From the NCBI RefSeq assembly GCF_913061305.1, contig NZ_CAJXST010000004.1, forward strand, positions 1 to 64,000: DNA of 64,000 nucleotides, written 5' to 3'. The position numbers were made by a program, and so were the translations under genes. Position 1 is the stretch's first letter, and every line of letters begins with the position of its first letter. The notes under the pieces are model-generated. The model ran no database searches. It saw only the letters and a program-made list of their open reading frames with translations, and was not told the origin of the DNA. This DNA is from an uncultured Porticoccus sp. (GTDB lineage Bacteria > Pseudomonadota > Gammaproteobacteria > Pseudomonadales > Porticoccaceae). Shown piece by piece: positions 19,244 through 28,489 of the stretch.

Positions 19244-19831
19244 TTAGCGCTGACTCATTGCGATTAGCCAGCTGCGAATCTGTTGCAGGCGTTCGACCGG
19301 ATCATCCAGCTCCAGCAGGCTGATTCGCAGCTCCAGCTCGATGGGCAGCAGGCGGGCCAACTGCCAGCCCAGTGCATTGCCATCCTGGGGGGCGACAAAG
19401 GTTTGCTGGACAACAGGGTCACCCTCCGCCAGCGCCATTAGCAAATCGAGCAGATCCGCCGTTGAATCGTCCAGTTCAAGCGGTTCGTCCGGGGGGCAGA
19501 ATCGAATAATGCCGGTGACCAGGCCATCCTGCTCCGCCTCGCTATTGAGTAACTGAAACCGTTGATTACCGCGTATCACGATACCCAACAGGCCGTTTTC
19601 AAGTTGGCTCCAATCGATAATCTCGGCAATGGCTCCCCAGGGGTAGACCCGGGGCACTGCGCCGACTTCAGGCCCCTCCAGAATGGGCACGACCCCGAAG
19701 GGCTGCTCTTTTTTAAAACACTCGGTGATCATCCGCAGATAGCGCTGCTCAAAAATTTGCAGATTGAGCGTCGTGCCCGGAAAAAGTGGCTGAGTCAGCG
19801 GAAAAAGCGGCAGTCTGGTGGTTTCTGTCAT
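19244..19831 (-). CDS. LON peptidase N-terminal (substrate-binding) domain protein
   Basis: Stand-alone LON substrate-binding domain of 195 residues without the AAA+ ATPase or protease parts of Lon. The family start LPLFPLTQPLFPGTTLNLQI and the block IFEQRYLRMITECF are clear. Such proteins are common in gammaproteobacteria; their partner is unknown. It overlaps nothing and sits tail to tail with the sirtuin gene, 8 bp away. There is no signal peptide, so it is cytosolic. Confidence 0.9.
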   Translation of the reverse strand: MTETTRLPLFPLTQPLFPGTTLNLQIFEQRYLRMITECFKKEQPFGVVPILEGPEVGAVPRVYPWGAIAEIIDWSQLENGLLGIVIRGNQRFQLLNSEAEQDGLVTGIIRFCPPDEPLELDDSTADLLDLLMALAEGDPVVQQTFVAPQDGNALGWQLARLLPIELELRISLLELDDPVERLQQIRSWLIAMSQR

Positions 19832-19905
19832 GGTTTACTTCGTTCCGGCAAGTGGCGATGAGCCTGGGTGAGTTCCGGTGCGATCAGAATCGGCCCGGGA
19901 TTTTC

Positions 19906-20421
19906 TCATTGATGCGGAGAGGGTGTCAGCAGTTTTGATTTCGGTACCAGCAGGCTGTCGTTATTGTAACGCTCACCACTGCGATAGCGTGGGGGATACC
20001 GCTGGGGTTTTTGCTTTTGCCAGAAGGGACGATAGGGATAGCGATTGTAACGGGGGTAATAATTGTTGTAATAGTGCTCTTCCCGGTAGATCACCGGCGG
20101 TGTGGTCAATTGTTCGGGCATCAGGGCCTCTTCCGCCTCCCTGCGGGCCTGGGTTCTTTTTTCCCGGTCCTGTTGCAGGCGTTCCGTGGTGTTGGCCATC
20201 TGCTCGATACGGGCGTTCGCGTCATCTTGAACGCCGTCTTTCCCGGCGGTGTCCGGCAGAGTAATGGTCTCCACCAGCACGGCGTTTTCCAGTGGTGCAT
20301 CGCTGTAAACCACATTGCCATTGATATCGACGGATTTGTAGACAACCTGCTGACCCTGCACCTGGATGGCAAGCATTGCCAGCAGCATCAGCGCCGCCTG
20401 TCCGATACCTGTGATCCGCAT
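19906..20421 (-). CDS. Secreted DUF4124-domain protein
   Basis: Protein of about 171 residues with an N-terminal signal peptide (RITGIGQAALMLLAMLAIQVQG) followed by a DUF4124 segment (VVYKSVDINGNVVYSDAPL), a coiled-coil-like charged stretch (RIEQMANTTERLQQDREKR) and a Tyr/Pro/Arg-rich tail (YYNNYYPRYNRYPYRPF). The envelope location is inferred. DUF4124 has no assigned biochemical role. I placed the start at MRITGIG, where the signal peptide begins; four more residues are possible. The aromatic, basic tail may bind an acidic envelope polymer, which is speculation. Confidence 0.8.
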   Translation of the reverse strand: MRITGIGQAALMLLAMLAIQVQGQQVVYKSVDINGNVVYSDAPLENAVLVETITLPDTAGKDGVQDDANARIEQMANTTERLQQDREKRTQARREAEEALMPEQLTTPPVIYREEHYYNNYYPRYNRYPYRPFWQKQKPQRYPPRYRSGERYNNDSLLVPKSKLLTPSPHQ

Positions 20422-20554
20422 TTCAGCCCTCAAATCGTCCGCTATCCTTTAGTTTGACACTTTACCAGCTGCAAAGTTGTGACGGCGACCTGTTTCACAG
20501 GATGGTCATATTTTGTTCATGTGGTTGTCACACGGGCTGCCTAATGTGTGATTT

Positions 20555-21103
20555 ATGACAACACCAAAAGCGTTACAAACACTCCACTTGCTCGATGTTG
20601 CCACCTTTTTGCGTATTGTGCAGTGGAATACCCGCAAGGGCATTCGAAGGTTTGCCCGTCTGGTCTCTTGCAGTGCCGATGGCTGGCTCTATCCTGCGGC
20701 CCCCGCATTGGCGGCACTGTTCTCGATCTCCCTGGCGGTACAGTTACTGATTGTGCTGACAGTCGGTTTTGCCATTGAACGGGCCAGCTATTACGTGCTG
20801 AAAAACAGCTTCAGACGCAACCGGCCGCCCCGGGCCATTCCCGGTTACCAGAGTGTGATTACGGCATCGGATGAATTCAGTTTCCCCTCCGGGCATACCT
20901 CGGGTGCGTTTCTGGTCGCCACAGCACTGACAATACTTCTGCCACCTGTTGGCATCGCGGTCTACCTCTATGGCTGGGCGTCGTTGGTGGCCCTGTCCCG
21001 AGTGATACTGGGCGTTCATTTTCCGTTGGATACGCTGGCGGGCGCCCTGCTTGGTGGCAGCCTTGCCTGGGTTGCCCTGCAATTAACAGGCAGCTTGTTA
21101 TGA
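20555..21103 (+). CDS. PAP2-family membrane phosphatase
   Basis: Integral membrane phosphatase of the PAP2 superfamily, 182 residues. The three catalytic motifs are visible: KNSFRRNRPPRA (motif 1), FPSGHTSGAF (motif 2) and SRVILGVHFPLDTLAG (motif 3). About five hydrophobic segments surround them. Family members dephosphorylate lipid phosphates such as undecaprenyl diphosphate or phosphatidate; the substrate here is unknown. It overlaps the following glycosyltransferase gene by 4 bp (ATGA), so the pair probably acts in one lipid- or glycan-related step. Confidence 0.9.
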   Translation: MTTPKALQTLHLLDVATFLRIVQWNTRKGIRRFARLVSCSADGWLYPAAPALAALFSISLAVQLLIVLTVGFAIERASYYVLKNSFRRNRPPRAIPGYQSVITASDEFSFPSGHTSGAFLVATALTILLPPVGIAVYLYGWASLVALSRVILGVHFPLDTLAGALLGGSLAWVALQLTGSLL

Positions 21104-22170
21104 GAATTTTCTACGGTGTGCAGGGCACGGGTAACGGGCATCTTTCCCGTGCCCGGGCGATGGCCAGGGCACTTGATCATTATCCGGATGTCCAGGTGGA
21201 CTGGTTGTTTTCCGGCAGGCCGCGGGACGCGTATTTTGATATGGCACCGTTTGATGATTTCCAGTGTCGCCGCGGACTGACCTTTCAGACCAGTGCCGGG
21301 CAACTGCAACCGCTGAAGACTTTGCAGCATGCCAGTCTGCTGACGTTGCACCGGGATATCAGGGCGCTGGATCTGACAGGCTACGATCTGGTGATCAGTG
21401 ACTACGAGCCAGTCACTGCCAGAGCGGCGCGTCGCCAGGGTATTCCCTGTGTCGGTATCGGTCACCAGTATGCGTTCTCTTTTCCGGTTCCTCTGCGTGG
21501 CGGAAACCTGCTGAGTCGTACGATCCTGCGACGGTTTGCGCCAGTCACCACTCCGGTGGGCCTGCACTGGCACCATTTCGATCAGCCGATATTGCCGCCG
21601 ATTGTGGATTTTGCGCACGGCCTTGCGCACCGGGGAGATACGGAAAGGCGGGTGCTGGTCTACCTGCCGTTTGAAGATCAGGATGCACTATTGCCACTGT
21701 TTCGCCAGTTTCCCCACTATGAGTTTTACATTTACGCCCCGGGTCAACGTTGGCGTGACGATGGTCATTTGCATACTCGTCCGCTGAGTCGGGACGGTTT
21801 CCAGCAGGATCTGATCGACAGCCATTGGGTGATCTGTAATGCAGGATTTGAATTGATCAGTGAAGCCCTGCAACTTGGCAAGCGGATTATGGCCAAGCCG
21901 CTCCGTGGACAGATAGAACAACTGGCCAATGCCGCCGCCCTGGAGCAGCTCGGTTACGCTGCCATCGAGGACCGCATTGATCGCGCCGCCCTGGCGTTCT
22001 GGTTTGATTGCGAGCCGGTGGCGCCCCGCATCAGCTACCCCGATGTCGCCACAGCCCTGGCGCGCTGGATTTATGGTGGCTGTGTCGAGACGGTAGCATC
22101 CCTCAGTGACCAGTTGTGGCGCGAAACGGACCGGGGTCGCGGTTCCTGGAAAATGGGCCAGGTCGCCTGA
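21100..22170 (+). CDS. MJ1255/VC2487-type glycosyltransferase
   Basis: GT-B-like glycosyltransferase of 356 residues, similar in pattern to the MJ1255/VC2487 family. The N-terminus MRIFYGVQGTGNGHLSRARA is the acceptor-side glycine-rich loop found in MurG-like enzymes, and the C-terminal part has CNAGFELISEALQLGKRIMA with the Gly/Glu donor-binding signature. Its acceptor and sugar are unknown. It is translationally coupled to the PAP2 gene upstream, which suggests work on a lipid-linked glycan. It is convergent with umuC. Confidence 0.85.
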   Translation: MRIFYGVQGTGNGHLSRARAMARALDHYPDVQVDWLFSGRPRDAYFDMAPFDDFQCRRGLTFQTSAGQLQPLKTLQHASLLTLHRDIRALDLTGYDLVISDYEPVTARAARRQGIPCVGIGHQYAFSFPVPLRGGNLLSRTILRRFAPVTTPVGLHWHHFDQPILPPIVDFAHGLAHRGDTERRVLVYLPFEDQDALLPLFRQFPHYEFYIYAPGQRWRDDGHLHTRPLSRDGFQQDLIDSHWVICNAGFELISEALQLGKRIMAKPLRGQIEQLANAAALEQLGYAAIEDRIDRAALAFWFDCEPVAPRISYPDVATALARWIYGGCVETVASLSDQLWRETDRGRGSWKMGQVA

Positions 22171-22191
22171 GCTTGAACGTCGTCAATGGCA

Positions 22192-23445
22192 TCAAGTCCG
22201 GATAACGGGCAGATCATGCCAGCGGGTAGTGTAGGCCGGTGAGCAATACTGCTGGCGCATCGGCCAGCCCTGACGGCGCCCTGCGCTGGCGAGAAAAGCG
22301 GCACCGCGTCCATAGCGCCGGTTGATGGCATCCAGTGTCTGCATCAGCGTGTCGGTGTGGACACTTTGATGATTCTGAAAAATGTCGGCCTGATGATGCC
22401 GGCGTGAAATCAGCTCAATCAGGCCGACTCCGGCTTTCAGGTAGGCATGACCCGGCCGGTAGATGGCCCGCACTGCCTGTCTGGCATGGGCGGCGATCAG
22501 CCGACTGTCGTCGGTAGCAAAGGGCAGTTGTACCACTGTGCTATTACTGTAGTAGTCAGGCTGGTGGGGCGATGTATGAATAAATACCTGGATGGTCCGG
22601 ACCAGATGCTGTTGCCCGCGCAGTTTTTCCGCCGCGTTGCTGGCATAGAGGCTGACCGCCTTCAGCAGGGGTTCCATGGTGGTGGGTTTCCGACCGAAAG
22701 ACCGCGTGCAGTAAATCTGTTTTTTGTCGGGTGGTACCTCTTCCAGTGCCAGACAGGAAATGCCGTTTAGCTCTGCTACGGTACGCTCGACACAGACATT
22801 GAAACGCCGACGGATCATTTTCGGGTTGCTGTCGGCCAGTTCCCCGGCACTGTGAATACCCATTCCGGCCAGCTTCTGACCGAGTCGTGAACCGATGCCC
22901 CATACCCGGGTGGTTGGCACCTGACGCAGCAACCACTGCCATTTTCGAGGGCTATCCAGCAGACAGACACCTTCGCACCCCGGGATGTTCTTTGCGCCGT
23001 AGTTGGCCAGTTTCGCCAACGTTTTACTGGGTGCCAGGCCGACACTGACCGGCATGCGTACCTGTTGCCAGATGGCTCGTTTGATGGTCAGGCCGTACGG
23101 TTGCAACGGCAGATCCATGCCGGCCAGATCCAGAAACATTTCGTCGATACTGTAAATTTCGATGTTCGGGCTGAAGTGGCGCAGACTGTCCATCACCCGG
23201 CGGGATATATCGCCATAGAGCCGAAAGTTACCGGAAAATACACTGACTTTGTGCCGCTCCAGCAACGGCCGGATCTTGAAATAGGCTTGCAGGTCGGGAA
23301 CGCCGAGCGCCTTGGCCTCTTTTGAGCGGGCAATCACGCAGCCATCGTTATTACTCAATACCACCACGGGTTTGTTACGCAGATCCGGTCGAAAAATCTG
23401 TTCACAACTGGCGTAGCAGCTGTTGCAGTCAACTAGCGCAAACAT
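22192..23445 (-). CDS. umuC: DNA polymerase V catalytic subunit UmuC
   Basis: Y-family translesion DNA polymerase subunit of 417 residues, acting with cleaved UmuD dimers and RecA during the SOS response. The N-terminal [17 protein letters not shown] carries the first metal-binding Asp, and [13 protein letters not shown] carries the palm acidic pair. The [12 protein letters not shown] stretch is helix-hairpin-helix-like, and the little-finger/C-terminal region follows. Its start overlaps umuD by 13 bp. Regulation is through the LexA box in front of umuD. The gene is intact, so the cell probably has SOS mutagenesis. Confidence 0.96.
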   Translation of the reverse strand: MFALVDCNSCYASCEQIFRPDLRNKPVVVLSNNDGCVIARSKEAKALGVPDLQAYFKIRPLLERHKVSVFSGNFRLYGDISRRVMDSLRHFSPNIEIYSIDEMFLDLAGMDLPLQPYGLTIKRAIWQQVRMPVSVGLAPSKTLAKLANYGAKNIPGCEGVCLLDSPRKWQWLLRQVPTTRVWGIGSRLGQKLAGMGIHSAGELADSNPKMIRRRFNVCVERTVAELNGISCLALEEVPPDKKQIYCTRSFGRKPTTMEPLLKAVSLYASNAAEKLRGQQHLVRTIQVFIHTSPHQPDYYSNSTVVQLPFATDDSRLIAAHARQAVRAIYRPGHAYLKAGVGLIELISRRHHQADIFQNHQSVHTDTLMQTLDAINRRYGRGAAFLASAGRRQGWPMRQQYCSPAYTTRWHDLPVIRT

Positions 23446-23858
23446 CGGTGATGGCGCACGGAATGGATGACGACTCCCTCAATGATCAATTCGGCATTGT
23501 CGTGCAGTTCAATAGGGGGATAGCGTAGGTTCCCGGCGCGCAGTAACCGCTCGTTGAGATCCAGCACCTTGCAGGTCAGTTCACCGTCGATGGCGGCAAT
23601 CACCACATCGCCATGTTGGGGTTGCAGGGCGCGATCCACCACCAGCAGGTCGCCGCTGAAAATGCCGAAGCCGGTCATTGAATCGCCTTCGGCACGGGCA
23701 AAGAACGTGGCAGCCGGATGTTTCACCAGGTAGTCGTGAATATCCAGCGGTCTCTCGACAAAATCGTCTGCGGGACTTGGAAAGCCCGCTCTTACCGTTG
23801 AGCCGAACAGGGGTATGCCGCGGTCAGAGGTGGTCGGTATCAAAAGGGGTGTTTTCAT
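23433..23858 (-). CDS. umuD: SOS mutagenesis protein UmuD (LexA-like autoprotease)
   Basis: LexA/UmuD-family protein of 141 residues that is self-cleaved with RecA help to become the polymerase V partner. The cleavage site Ala-Gly is in [14 protein letters not shown], the nucleophile Ser in [10 protein letters not shown], and the general-base Lys in [11 protein letters not shown] chose the ATG at 23858 (MKTPLLIPT) because it gives the family length and lies just after the LexA box; the open frame continues upstream but is not homologous. It is coupled to umuC by overlap. Confidence 0.96.
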   Translation of the reverse strand: MKTPLLIPTTSDRGIPLFGSTVRAGFPSPADDFVERPLDIHDYLVKHPAATFFARAEGDSMTGFGIFSGDLLVVDRALQPQHGDVVIAAIDGELTCKVLDLNERLLRAGNLRYPPIELHDNAELIIEGVVIHSVRHHRCLR

Positions 23859-23870
23859 AGCATTAAAATA

Positions 23871-23886
23871 CTGTATATATAAACAG
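23871..23886. promoter_or_regulatory. LexA (SOS) box upstream of umuDC
   Basis: The 16-bp palindrome CTGTATATATAAACAG fits the gammaproteobacterial LexA consensus CTGT-N8-ACAG exactly and is flanked by TA on both sides. It lies 12 bp before the umuD start codon, where bound LexA would cover the promoter. It implies SOS-inducible umuDC and a gamma-type LexA in this organism. Confidence 0.93.
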
Positions 23887-23964
23887 TATTCAATAACATT
23901 GTGGGTCGCCCGGGAAAAATCGAATCCCGGCGATAAAGCAAGCGATCTGGTGGGAAAGAAGGGT

Positions 23965-24648
23965 TTACTTCCGGTCGATCCGTGTGATTTTGTGGCGGGT
24001 AATTCTAATCGTCGGGTAAATCGCCGGTTCTTGAGTGGCGCAGACCTGCTCGGTGAAACGTGCGACATTCCTATAATCGAGTTGCCGAAGTGCATGAATA
24101 TCTCGCGTCCACCACTGGCTGTGCAGTAACTGTTCGATCAGTGCATCTTCAAAACGAAACCGGATGGGTCTGGCTGGATTACCGGCAACAATCTGATAGG
24201 GCAGCACATTTTTCGTGACGACGGAATTTCTTCCAATAATAGCGCCATTGCCCACCGTCAGGCCCTCCATCACAACCACATCCTGGCCAATCCAGACATC
24301 ATTTTGGATGATGGTGGGGGTGGCAACGTATTGGTAATCCGTGCACAGATAGATGCTGTTCGAGGCCCAGTCAACTGGATGAATTCTCTTGCTTTGCCCC
24401 AGCGTGACATTTTGCCCCAGAGAGCAAAACCGTCCAATGCTTGCCACGTTGCTGATCATGCCACTGCGGACATAGCTGTATGCGCCAAATGACATCCCCT
24501 CAATACCATCGTTAATGATTCTGGTGCTGCCTAGGGATACAGGGGTTTCCGCATAAATGACGGAGGATGACGAAACTCTATCCATATGGTTGATCTTGAT
24601 GCCCAGGGCCCTTGCCTTTTTTTTGAGTAGATAGTCGTGAAATTTCAT
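23965..24648 (-). CDS. Hexapeptide-repeat acetyltransferase (CatB/Vat-like)
   Basis: Left-handed beta-helix acetyltransferase of 227 residues. Hexapeptide-type turns run through the middle (SNVASIGRFCSLGQNVTLGQ, then NDVWIGQDVVVMEGLTVGN, GAIIGRNSVVTKNV), with the catalytic-type His in RIHPVDWASN and the ending AGNPARPIRFRF typical of the xenobiotic acetyltransferase (CatB/Vat) group and of sugar O-acetyltransferases. The start ATG at 24648 follows AGGGA. It is 16 bp behind fghA, so it may be transcribed with the formaldehyde genes, though its role there is not obvious. The DNA is visibly more AT-rich than its neighbours, hinting at acquisition. The substrate is unknown; resistance should not be assumed. 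Confidence 0.85.
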   Translation of the reverse strand: MKFHDYLLKKKARALGIKINHMDRVSSSSVIYAETPVSLGSTRIINDGIEGMSFGAYSYVRSGMISNVASIGRFCSLGQNVTLGQSKRIHPVDWASNSIYLCTDYQYVATPTIIQNDVWIGQDVVVMEGLTVGNGAIIGRNSVVTKNVLPYQIVAGNPARPIRFRFEDALIEQLLHSQWWTRDIHALRQLDYRNVARFTEQVCATQEPAIYPTIRITRHKITRIDRK

Positions 24649-24664
24649 TTTATTCCCTGTGACG

Positions 24665-25498
24665 TTAGAGGTACCGGGCGTGAAAACGGAGGTGATCGCC
24701 GATAAAGGAGCTGATAAAGAAATAGCTGTGGTCATAACCCGGTCGATAGCGGATATCCAGCGGGTAGCCCGCCTGTTGCGCCGCATCGGCCAGCAGGTGG
24801 GGTTTCAGTTGTGCGTCGAGAAAGTCATCCGCTTTACCCTGATCGACCAGTATGGGCAGGTGATGTGATGCCTGCCTGATCAGTTCGCAGCTGTCGTATT
24901 GTCGCCAGTCGTCCCGGTCGTTTCCCAGGTAAGTGCCGAGGGCTTTTTCACCCCAGGGGCAGCGCATCGGGGAGCAGACCGGTGCAAACGCGGAGACTGA
25001 GCGATAGCGTTGGGGGTTTTTCAGGGCGACGGTCAGGGCGCCGTGGCCGCCCATGGAGTGGCCGGATATGGCGATCTTTTCATTATCCACTGGAAAGTGG
25101 TCATTGATAAGACGAGGCAACTCCTCCACGACATAATCGTACATACGGTAGTGTTTCTGCCAGGGCTGCCGGGTGGCGTTGAGATAAAATCCGGCGCCCA
25201 GACCAAAATCATAGGCCCCCGCCAGATCATCGGGCACCCCTTCACCACGGGGGCTGGTGTCCGGCGCTATCAGCGCGATACCGTATTCTGCCGCATAGCG
25301 CTGCGCCCCCGCCTTGATAACGAAATTTTCATCCGTGCAGGTTAGGCCGGACAGCCAGTACAGTGCCGGCACAGCCCGCTGATCGGCCTGGGGTGGCAGG
25401 TAGATGGAGAATGTCATGTCGCAGTTGAGCGAATCCGCCCGGTGCCGGAAGCGGAGCTGCTGGCCGTCAAAACAGCGATGGGCGTCGATTTGTTCCAT
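24665..25498 (-). CDS. fghA: S-formylglutathione hydrolase
   Basis: Serine esterase of 277 residues that hydrolyses S-formylglutathione to glutathione and formate, the second step of glutathione-dependent formaldehyde detoxification. The nucleophile elbow is [10 protein letters not shown]; other family blocks are [33 protein letters not shown] and the C-terminal [18 protein letters not shown] with the catalytic His. It follows adhC by 23 bp, which supports the assignment. Confidence 0.95.
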   Translation of the reverse strand: MEQIDAHRCFDGQQLRFRHRADSLNCDMTFSIYLPPQADQRAVPALYWLSGLTCTDENFVIKAGAQRYAAEYGIALIAPDTSPRGEGVPDDLAGAYDFGLGAGFYLNATRQPWQKHYRMYDYVVEELPRLINDHFPVDNEKIAISGHSMGGHGALTVALKNPQRYRSVSAFAPVCSPMRCPWGEKALGTYLGNDRDDWRQYDSCELIRQASHHLPILVDQGKADDFLDAQLKPHLLADAAQQAGYPLDIRYRPGYDHSYFFISSFIGDHLRFHARYL

Positions 25499-25521
25499 GG
25501 TCGGGCCTCTTCCTGGTAGCG

Positions 25522-26628
25522 CTAGTAGCGGATCACCGAGCGAATGCTCTCGCCGGCGTGCATCAGGTCGAAAGCCCGGTTGATGTCGTCCAGCGGCATG
25601 GTGTGGGTGATTAGCGAGTCGATGTCAATTTTGCCATCCATGTACCAGTCGACAATTCGGGGGACATCGGTGCGCCCCCGCGCGCCGCCGAAAGCCGTGC
25701 CGCGCCAGGAGCGCCCGGTGACCAACTGAAACGGGCGTGTGGCAATTTCCTTGCCGGCCCCGGCGACACCGACGATACAGCTTTCCCCCCAACCTTTGTG
25801 GCAGCATTCCAGTGCCTGGCGCATGACATTGACATTGCCAATACACTCGAAGCTGTAGTCCACCCCGCCGCCAGTGATTTCCACCAGGTGCCCAACCACA
25901 TCGTCCACCTCTGACGGGTTGACGAAATCGGTCATGCCAAACTGTTTTGCCAGCGCAGCCTTGGCGGGGTTCAGGTCGATGCCGATGATCCGGGTAGCGC
26001 CAACCATTCGGGCACCCTGGATGACATTGAGGCCGATACCGCCGAGGCCAAATACGGCGACGGTGGAGCCCGGTTCCACTTTCATGGTGAAGGCCACCGC
26101 ACCGATGCCGGTGGTAACCCCGCAGCCGATGTAGCAGATCTTTTCGAAGGGCGCGTCCTCGCGGACCTTCGCCAGAGCGATCTCCGGCAGCACGGTAAAG
26201 TTGGCAAAAGTGGAGCAGCCCATGTAGTGCAACAGGGGTTGTCCGTCGAGGGAAAACCGGCTGGTGCCGTCGGGCATCAATCCCTGGCCCTGGGTACTTC
26301 GGATAGCCTGACAGAGATTGGTTTTCGGGTTGAGGCAGAAATCGCACTCCCGGCATTCCGGGGTGTAGAGGGGAATCACGTGATCGCCGGGCTTGAGGTT
26401 TTTAACCCCGGCGCCCACTTCCACCACGACTCCGGCACCCTCGTGACCGAGAATGGTCGGGAAAGCGCCTTCCGGGTCATCGCCGGAGAGGGTGAATGCA
26501 TCGGTGTGACAAACGCCGGTGGCCTTGATCTCCACCAGCACTTCCCCGGCTCTCGGTCCCTGCAGGTCAACCTCAACCACCTCGAGGGGTTTGCCTGCGC
26601 CAAAAGCGACCGCTGCTCGTGTTTTCAT
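25522..26628 (-). CDS. adhC: S-(hydroxymethyl)glutathione dehydrogenase (class III alcohol dehydrogenase)
   Basis: NAD-dependent, zinc-containing class III alcohol dehydrogenase that oxidises the formaldehyde-glutathione adduct to S-formylglutathione. The 368-residue protein has the catalytic zinc site ([15 protein letters not shown] and GCGVTTGIG), the four-Cys structural zinc loop [15 protein letters not shown], and the Rossmann motif [11 protein letters not shown]. It is followed directly by fghA. No frmR-type repressor is adjacent, so control of the pair is not visible. Adjacent genes and motifs make the role secure. Confidence 0.96.
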   Translation of the reverse strand: MKTRAAVAFGAGKPLEVVEVDLQGPRAGEVLVEIKATGVCHTDAFTLSGDDPEGAFPTILGHEGAGVVVEVGAGVKNLKPGDHVIPLYTPECRECDFCLNPKTNLCQAIRSTQGQGLMPDGTSRFSLDGQPLLHYMGCSTFANFTVLPEIALAKVREDAPFEKICYIGCGVTTGIGAVAFTMKVEPGSTVAVFGLGGIGLNVIQGARMVGATRIIGIDLNPAKAALAKQFGMTDFVNPSEVDDVVGHLVEITGGGVDYSFECIGNVNVMRQALECCHKGWGESCIVGVAGAGKEIATRPFQLVTGRSWRGTAFGGARGRTDVPRIVDWYMDGKIDIDSLITHTMPLDDINRAFDLMHAGESIRSVIRY

Positions 26629-26733
26629 CCGTCATGTTCTCCGTCTTCAGAAGTTCGCTCACGACTATAATCAGTTGCCTGCGGGGTGGCAAACGGCGCA
26701 TGAGTGGCAAGTTGCCAAATGGAATTCCGGTGG

Positions 26734-28365
26734 CTACCTGGCCTCGACCAGATCCCTGAGGGCCGTTGCCAGCATCTGGTTGGATACCAGCATTTCCCGG
26801 TTGACATTGAGTAGTGTCGAAAGAGGGACACCGATACCATCACCGCTGCTGTGGCGGGTAATCATTTGATGGAGACGGTCGTGGGACAAATTGATTTCGG
26901 TGTCCAGTTGCTCGCGCTTTTCGGCAATCAGTATGGGGTCGGTCTTTTCCAGCAGGTTGAGCAGGTGCCGGTAAATGGTACGGATGTCGTGGCGGATGGT
27001 TTCTATCATTTCCTCATCGTCGGACTGCATCCGCAACTCCACGATGTTGAGTCGTATATCCTTGAAGCTTTTGGCACTGAAGACCATATCTCTGGCCGCG
27101 TGCAGCAGCCCGGAAACAATCTGTGCTTCATCGCTACTGGCCTTTTCCTGCAAGACCCGGTTGGCGTAGTGCAGGATTTGCTGTTCGGTGTGTTTGATAT
27201 CCGCGTACTGGTCATCGTAGCTGGGGTTTTTGAGGCTGATTTCACGATATACCGGATAGCCCTCGTATTCCTGTAGCAGTTCTTGTGGGCGTATTTTCAG
27301 AACCCGAAGATTGAGGATGATGACCCGGTAAAACAGCCGGATCACTTCCTGGTGAATGGCTTCACTGGCGGCATCGCTGACGCTGGCCGGAACCTTGGTG
27401 ATGAATTGGCAACCACTGCCATCTTCGTCGGCAAAGCGGTTTTTCAGCCAACGGGCGAATGGTGAGACGAAGGGCAGGAACAGGATAATCGCAAACAGGT
27501 TAAACAGGGAGTGGAACAGCACCACGGCGTACATGGGATCCTGTACCGTCAGGGTCTCGGTAATCAGCTGCAGGATCGGGTACAGGAGCACCAGCCCGAT
27601 CAGGCTGGACAGCAGATGAAAGATAAAGTGGGCCAGCGCCACCCGGTGTTTGTCCGGAGAGCCTTTCAAGCTCCCCAGAACAACCGTGACGGTGGTTCCC
27701 AGATTTGCGCCTGCCATGATGGCTGCCGCGGTGGTGAGTGGCATAATCCCGGCGTGAATAGCGCTCAGTACAATCATCATGGTGGCTGAGCTGGATTGAA
27801 CCAATGCCGTAAATAGCAGCCCCCCCAGCGCATAGAGCAGGATCGGGTAATCGGCAAATACCCCCGGAACACTCTGCTCGACCAGCGTCCCCATGCTGGT
27901 TTTCATAAAATCGAGCCCCATCAGCAGCAGTCCCAGTCCGAGCAACAGCCTGGCCTGACTGTGGCGTCGGTGTTCTGTGCTGATAAATACGGTACCGAGC
28001 GTCCCCACAGCCAGTAGCGGCAAGGCATATTCTGTGAGGCTGAGCTTGAAACCGATGGTGGCGACAATCCATCCGGTGAAGGTGGTTCCCAGGCTGGCGC
28101 CGAAAATGACCCCCAGGGCGTTGGCCATGGTGAGGATGCCCGCCCCCACAAAGGCCAGCACGATAAGGCCGACCATGGAGCTGCTCTGCAGGCAGGCAGT
28201 ACTGACGACACCCATCATGACACCGCGTACCGGCGTGTTGGTGTAATCCCTCAGTATGCGACGGAAGGCGCGGGTACCGAGTGTGCGTAACGCCTGTTCC
28301 AGAACCATCATCCCGTAAAGGAAAATGCCCAGTCCGGCCACCAGTTCCCAGGGTTGAAACGGCAT
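26734..28365 (-). CDS. Na/Pi cotransporter family protein (NptA/YjbB type)
   Basis: Polytopic membrane protein of 543 residues with two Na_Pi_cotrans repeats, each marked by a QSSS motif (LQSSSMVGLIVLAFV and VQSSSATMMIVL), followed by a C-terminal cytosolic PhoU-like helical region from about residue 340 on. Family members move inorganic phosphate with sodium; YjbB-type members can export phosphate. The direction is not decided by the sequence. It stands alone between adhC and the RND gene, with about 100 bp on either side. Confidence 0.9.
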   Translation of the reverse strand: MPFQPWELVAGLGIFLYGMMVLEQALRTLGTRAFRRILRDYTNTPVRGVMMGVVSTACLQSSSMVGLIVLAFVGAGILTMANALGVIFGASLGTTFTGWIVATIGFKLSLTEYALPLLAVGTLGTVFISTEHRRHSQARLLLGLGLLLMGLDFMKTSMGTLVEQSVPGVFADYPILLYALGGLLFTALVQSSSATMMIVLSAIHAGIMPLTTAAAIMAGANLGTTVTVVLGSLKGSPDKHRVALAHFIFHLLSSLIGLVLLYPILQLITETLTVQDPMYAVVLFHSLFNLFAIILFLPFVSPFARWLKNRFADEDGSGCQFITKVPASVSDAASEAIHQEVIRLFYRVIILNLRVLKIRPQELLQEYEGYPVYREISLKNPSYDDQYADIKHTEQQILHYANRVLQEKASSDEAQIVSGLLHAARDMVFSAKSFKDIRLNIVELRMQSDDEEMIETIRHDIRTIYRHLLNLLEKTDPILIAEKREQLDTEINLSHDRLHQMITRHSSGDGIGVPLSTLLNVNREMLVSNQMLATALRDLVEAR

Positions 28366-28443
28366 AGTTGGAATGCTCTCCGGCAGGTTTGTACTTATAG
28401 GTTGTTTTGTAAAAAGTGTAGCAGGGAACCAGTTGATAGGACC

Positions 28444-28479
28444 AAAAACCGCAACAGACGATGAGCCGTTGCGGTTTTT
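28444..28479. terminator. Bidirectional intrinsic terminator after the RND gene
   Basis: A perfect 12-bp inverted repeat (AAAAACCGCAAC at 28444-28455 and GTTGCGGTTTTT at 28468-28479) with a 12-base loop. The A-tract and T-tract make it work on either strand. It sits 10 bp after the stop of the leftward RND gene and would separate it from the Na/Pi gene. Confidence 0.85.
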
Positions 28480-28489
28480 AGAGCCCCTG

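Noticed and set aside
26705-26717. TGGCAAGTTGCCA palindrome, identical to the core of the dksA-gluQRS hairpin at 51574-51586
   Set aside because: Only two copies of a 13-base palindrome, in unrelated contexts and without shared flanks, so no repeat family is supported.
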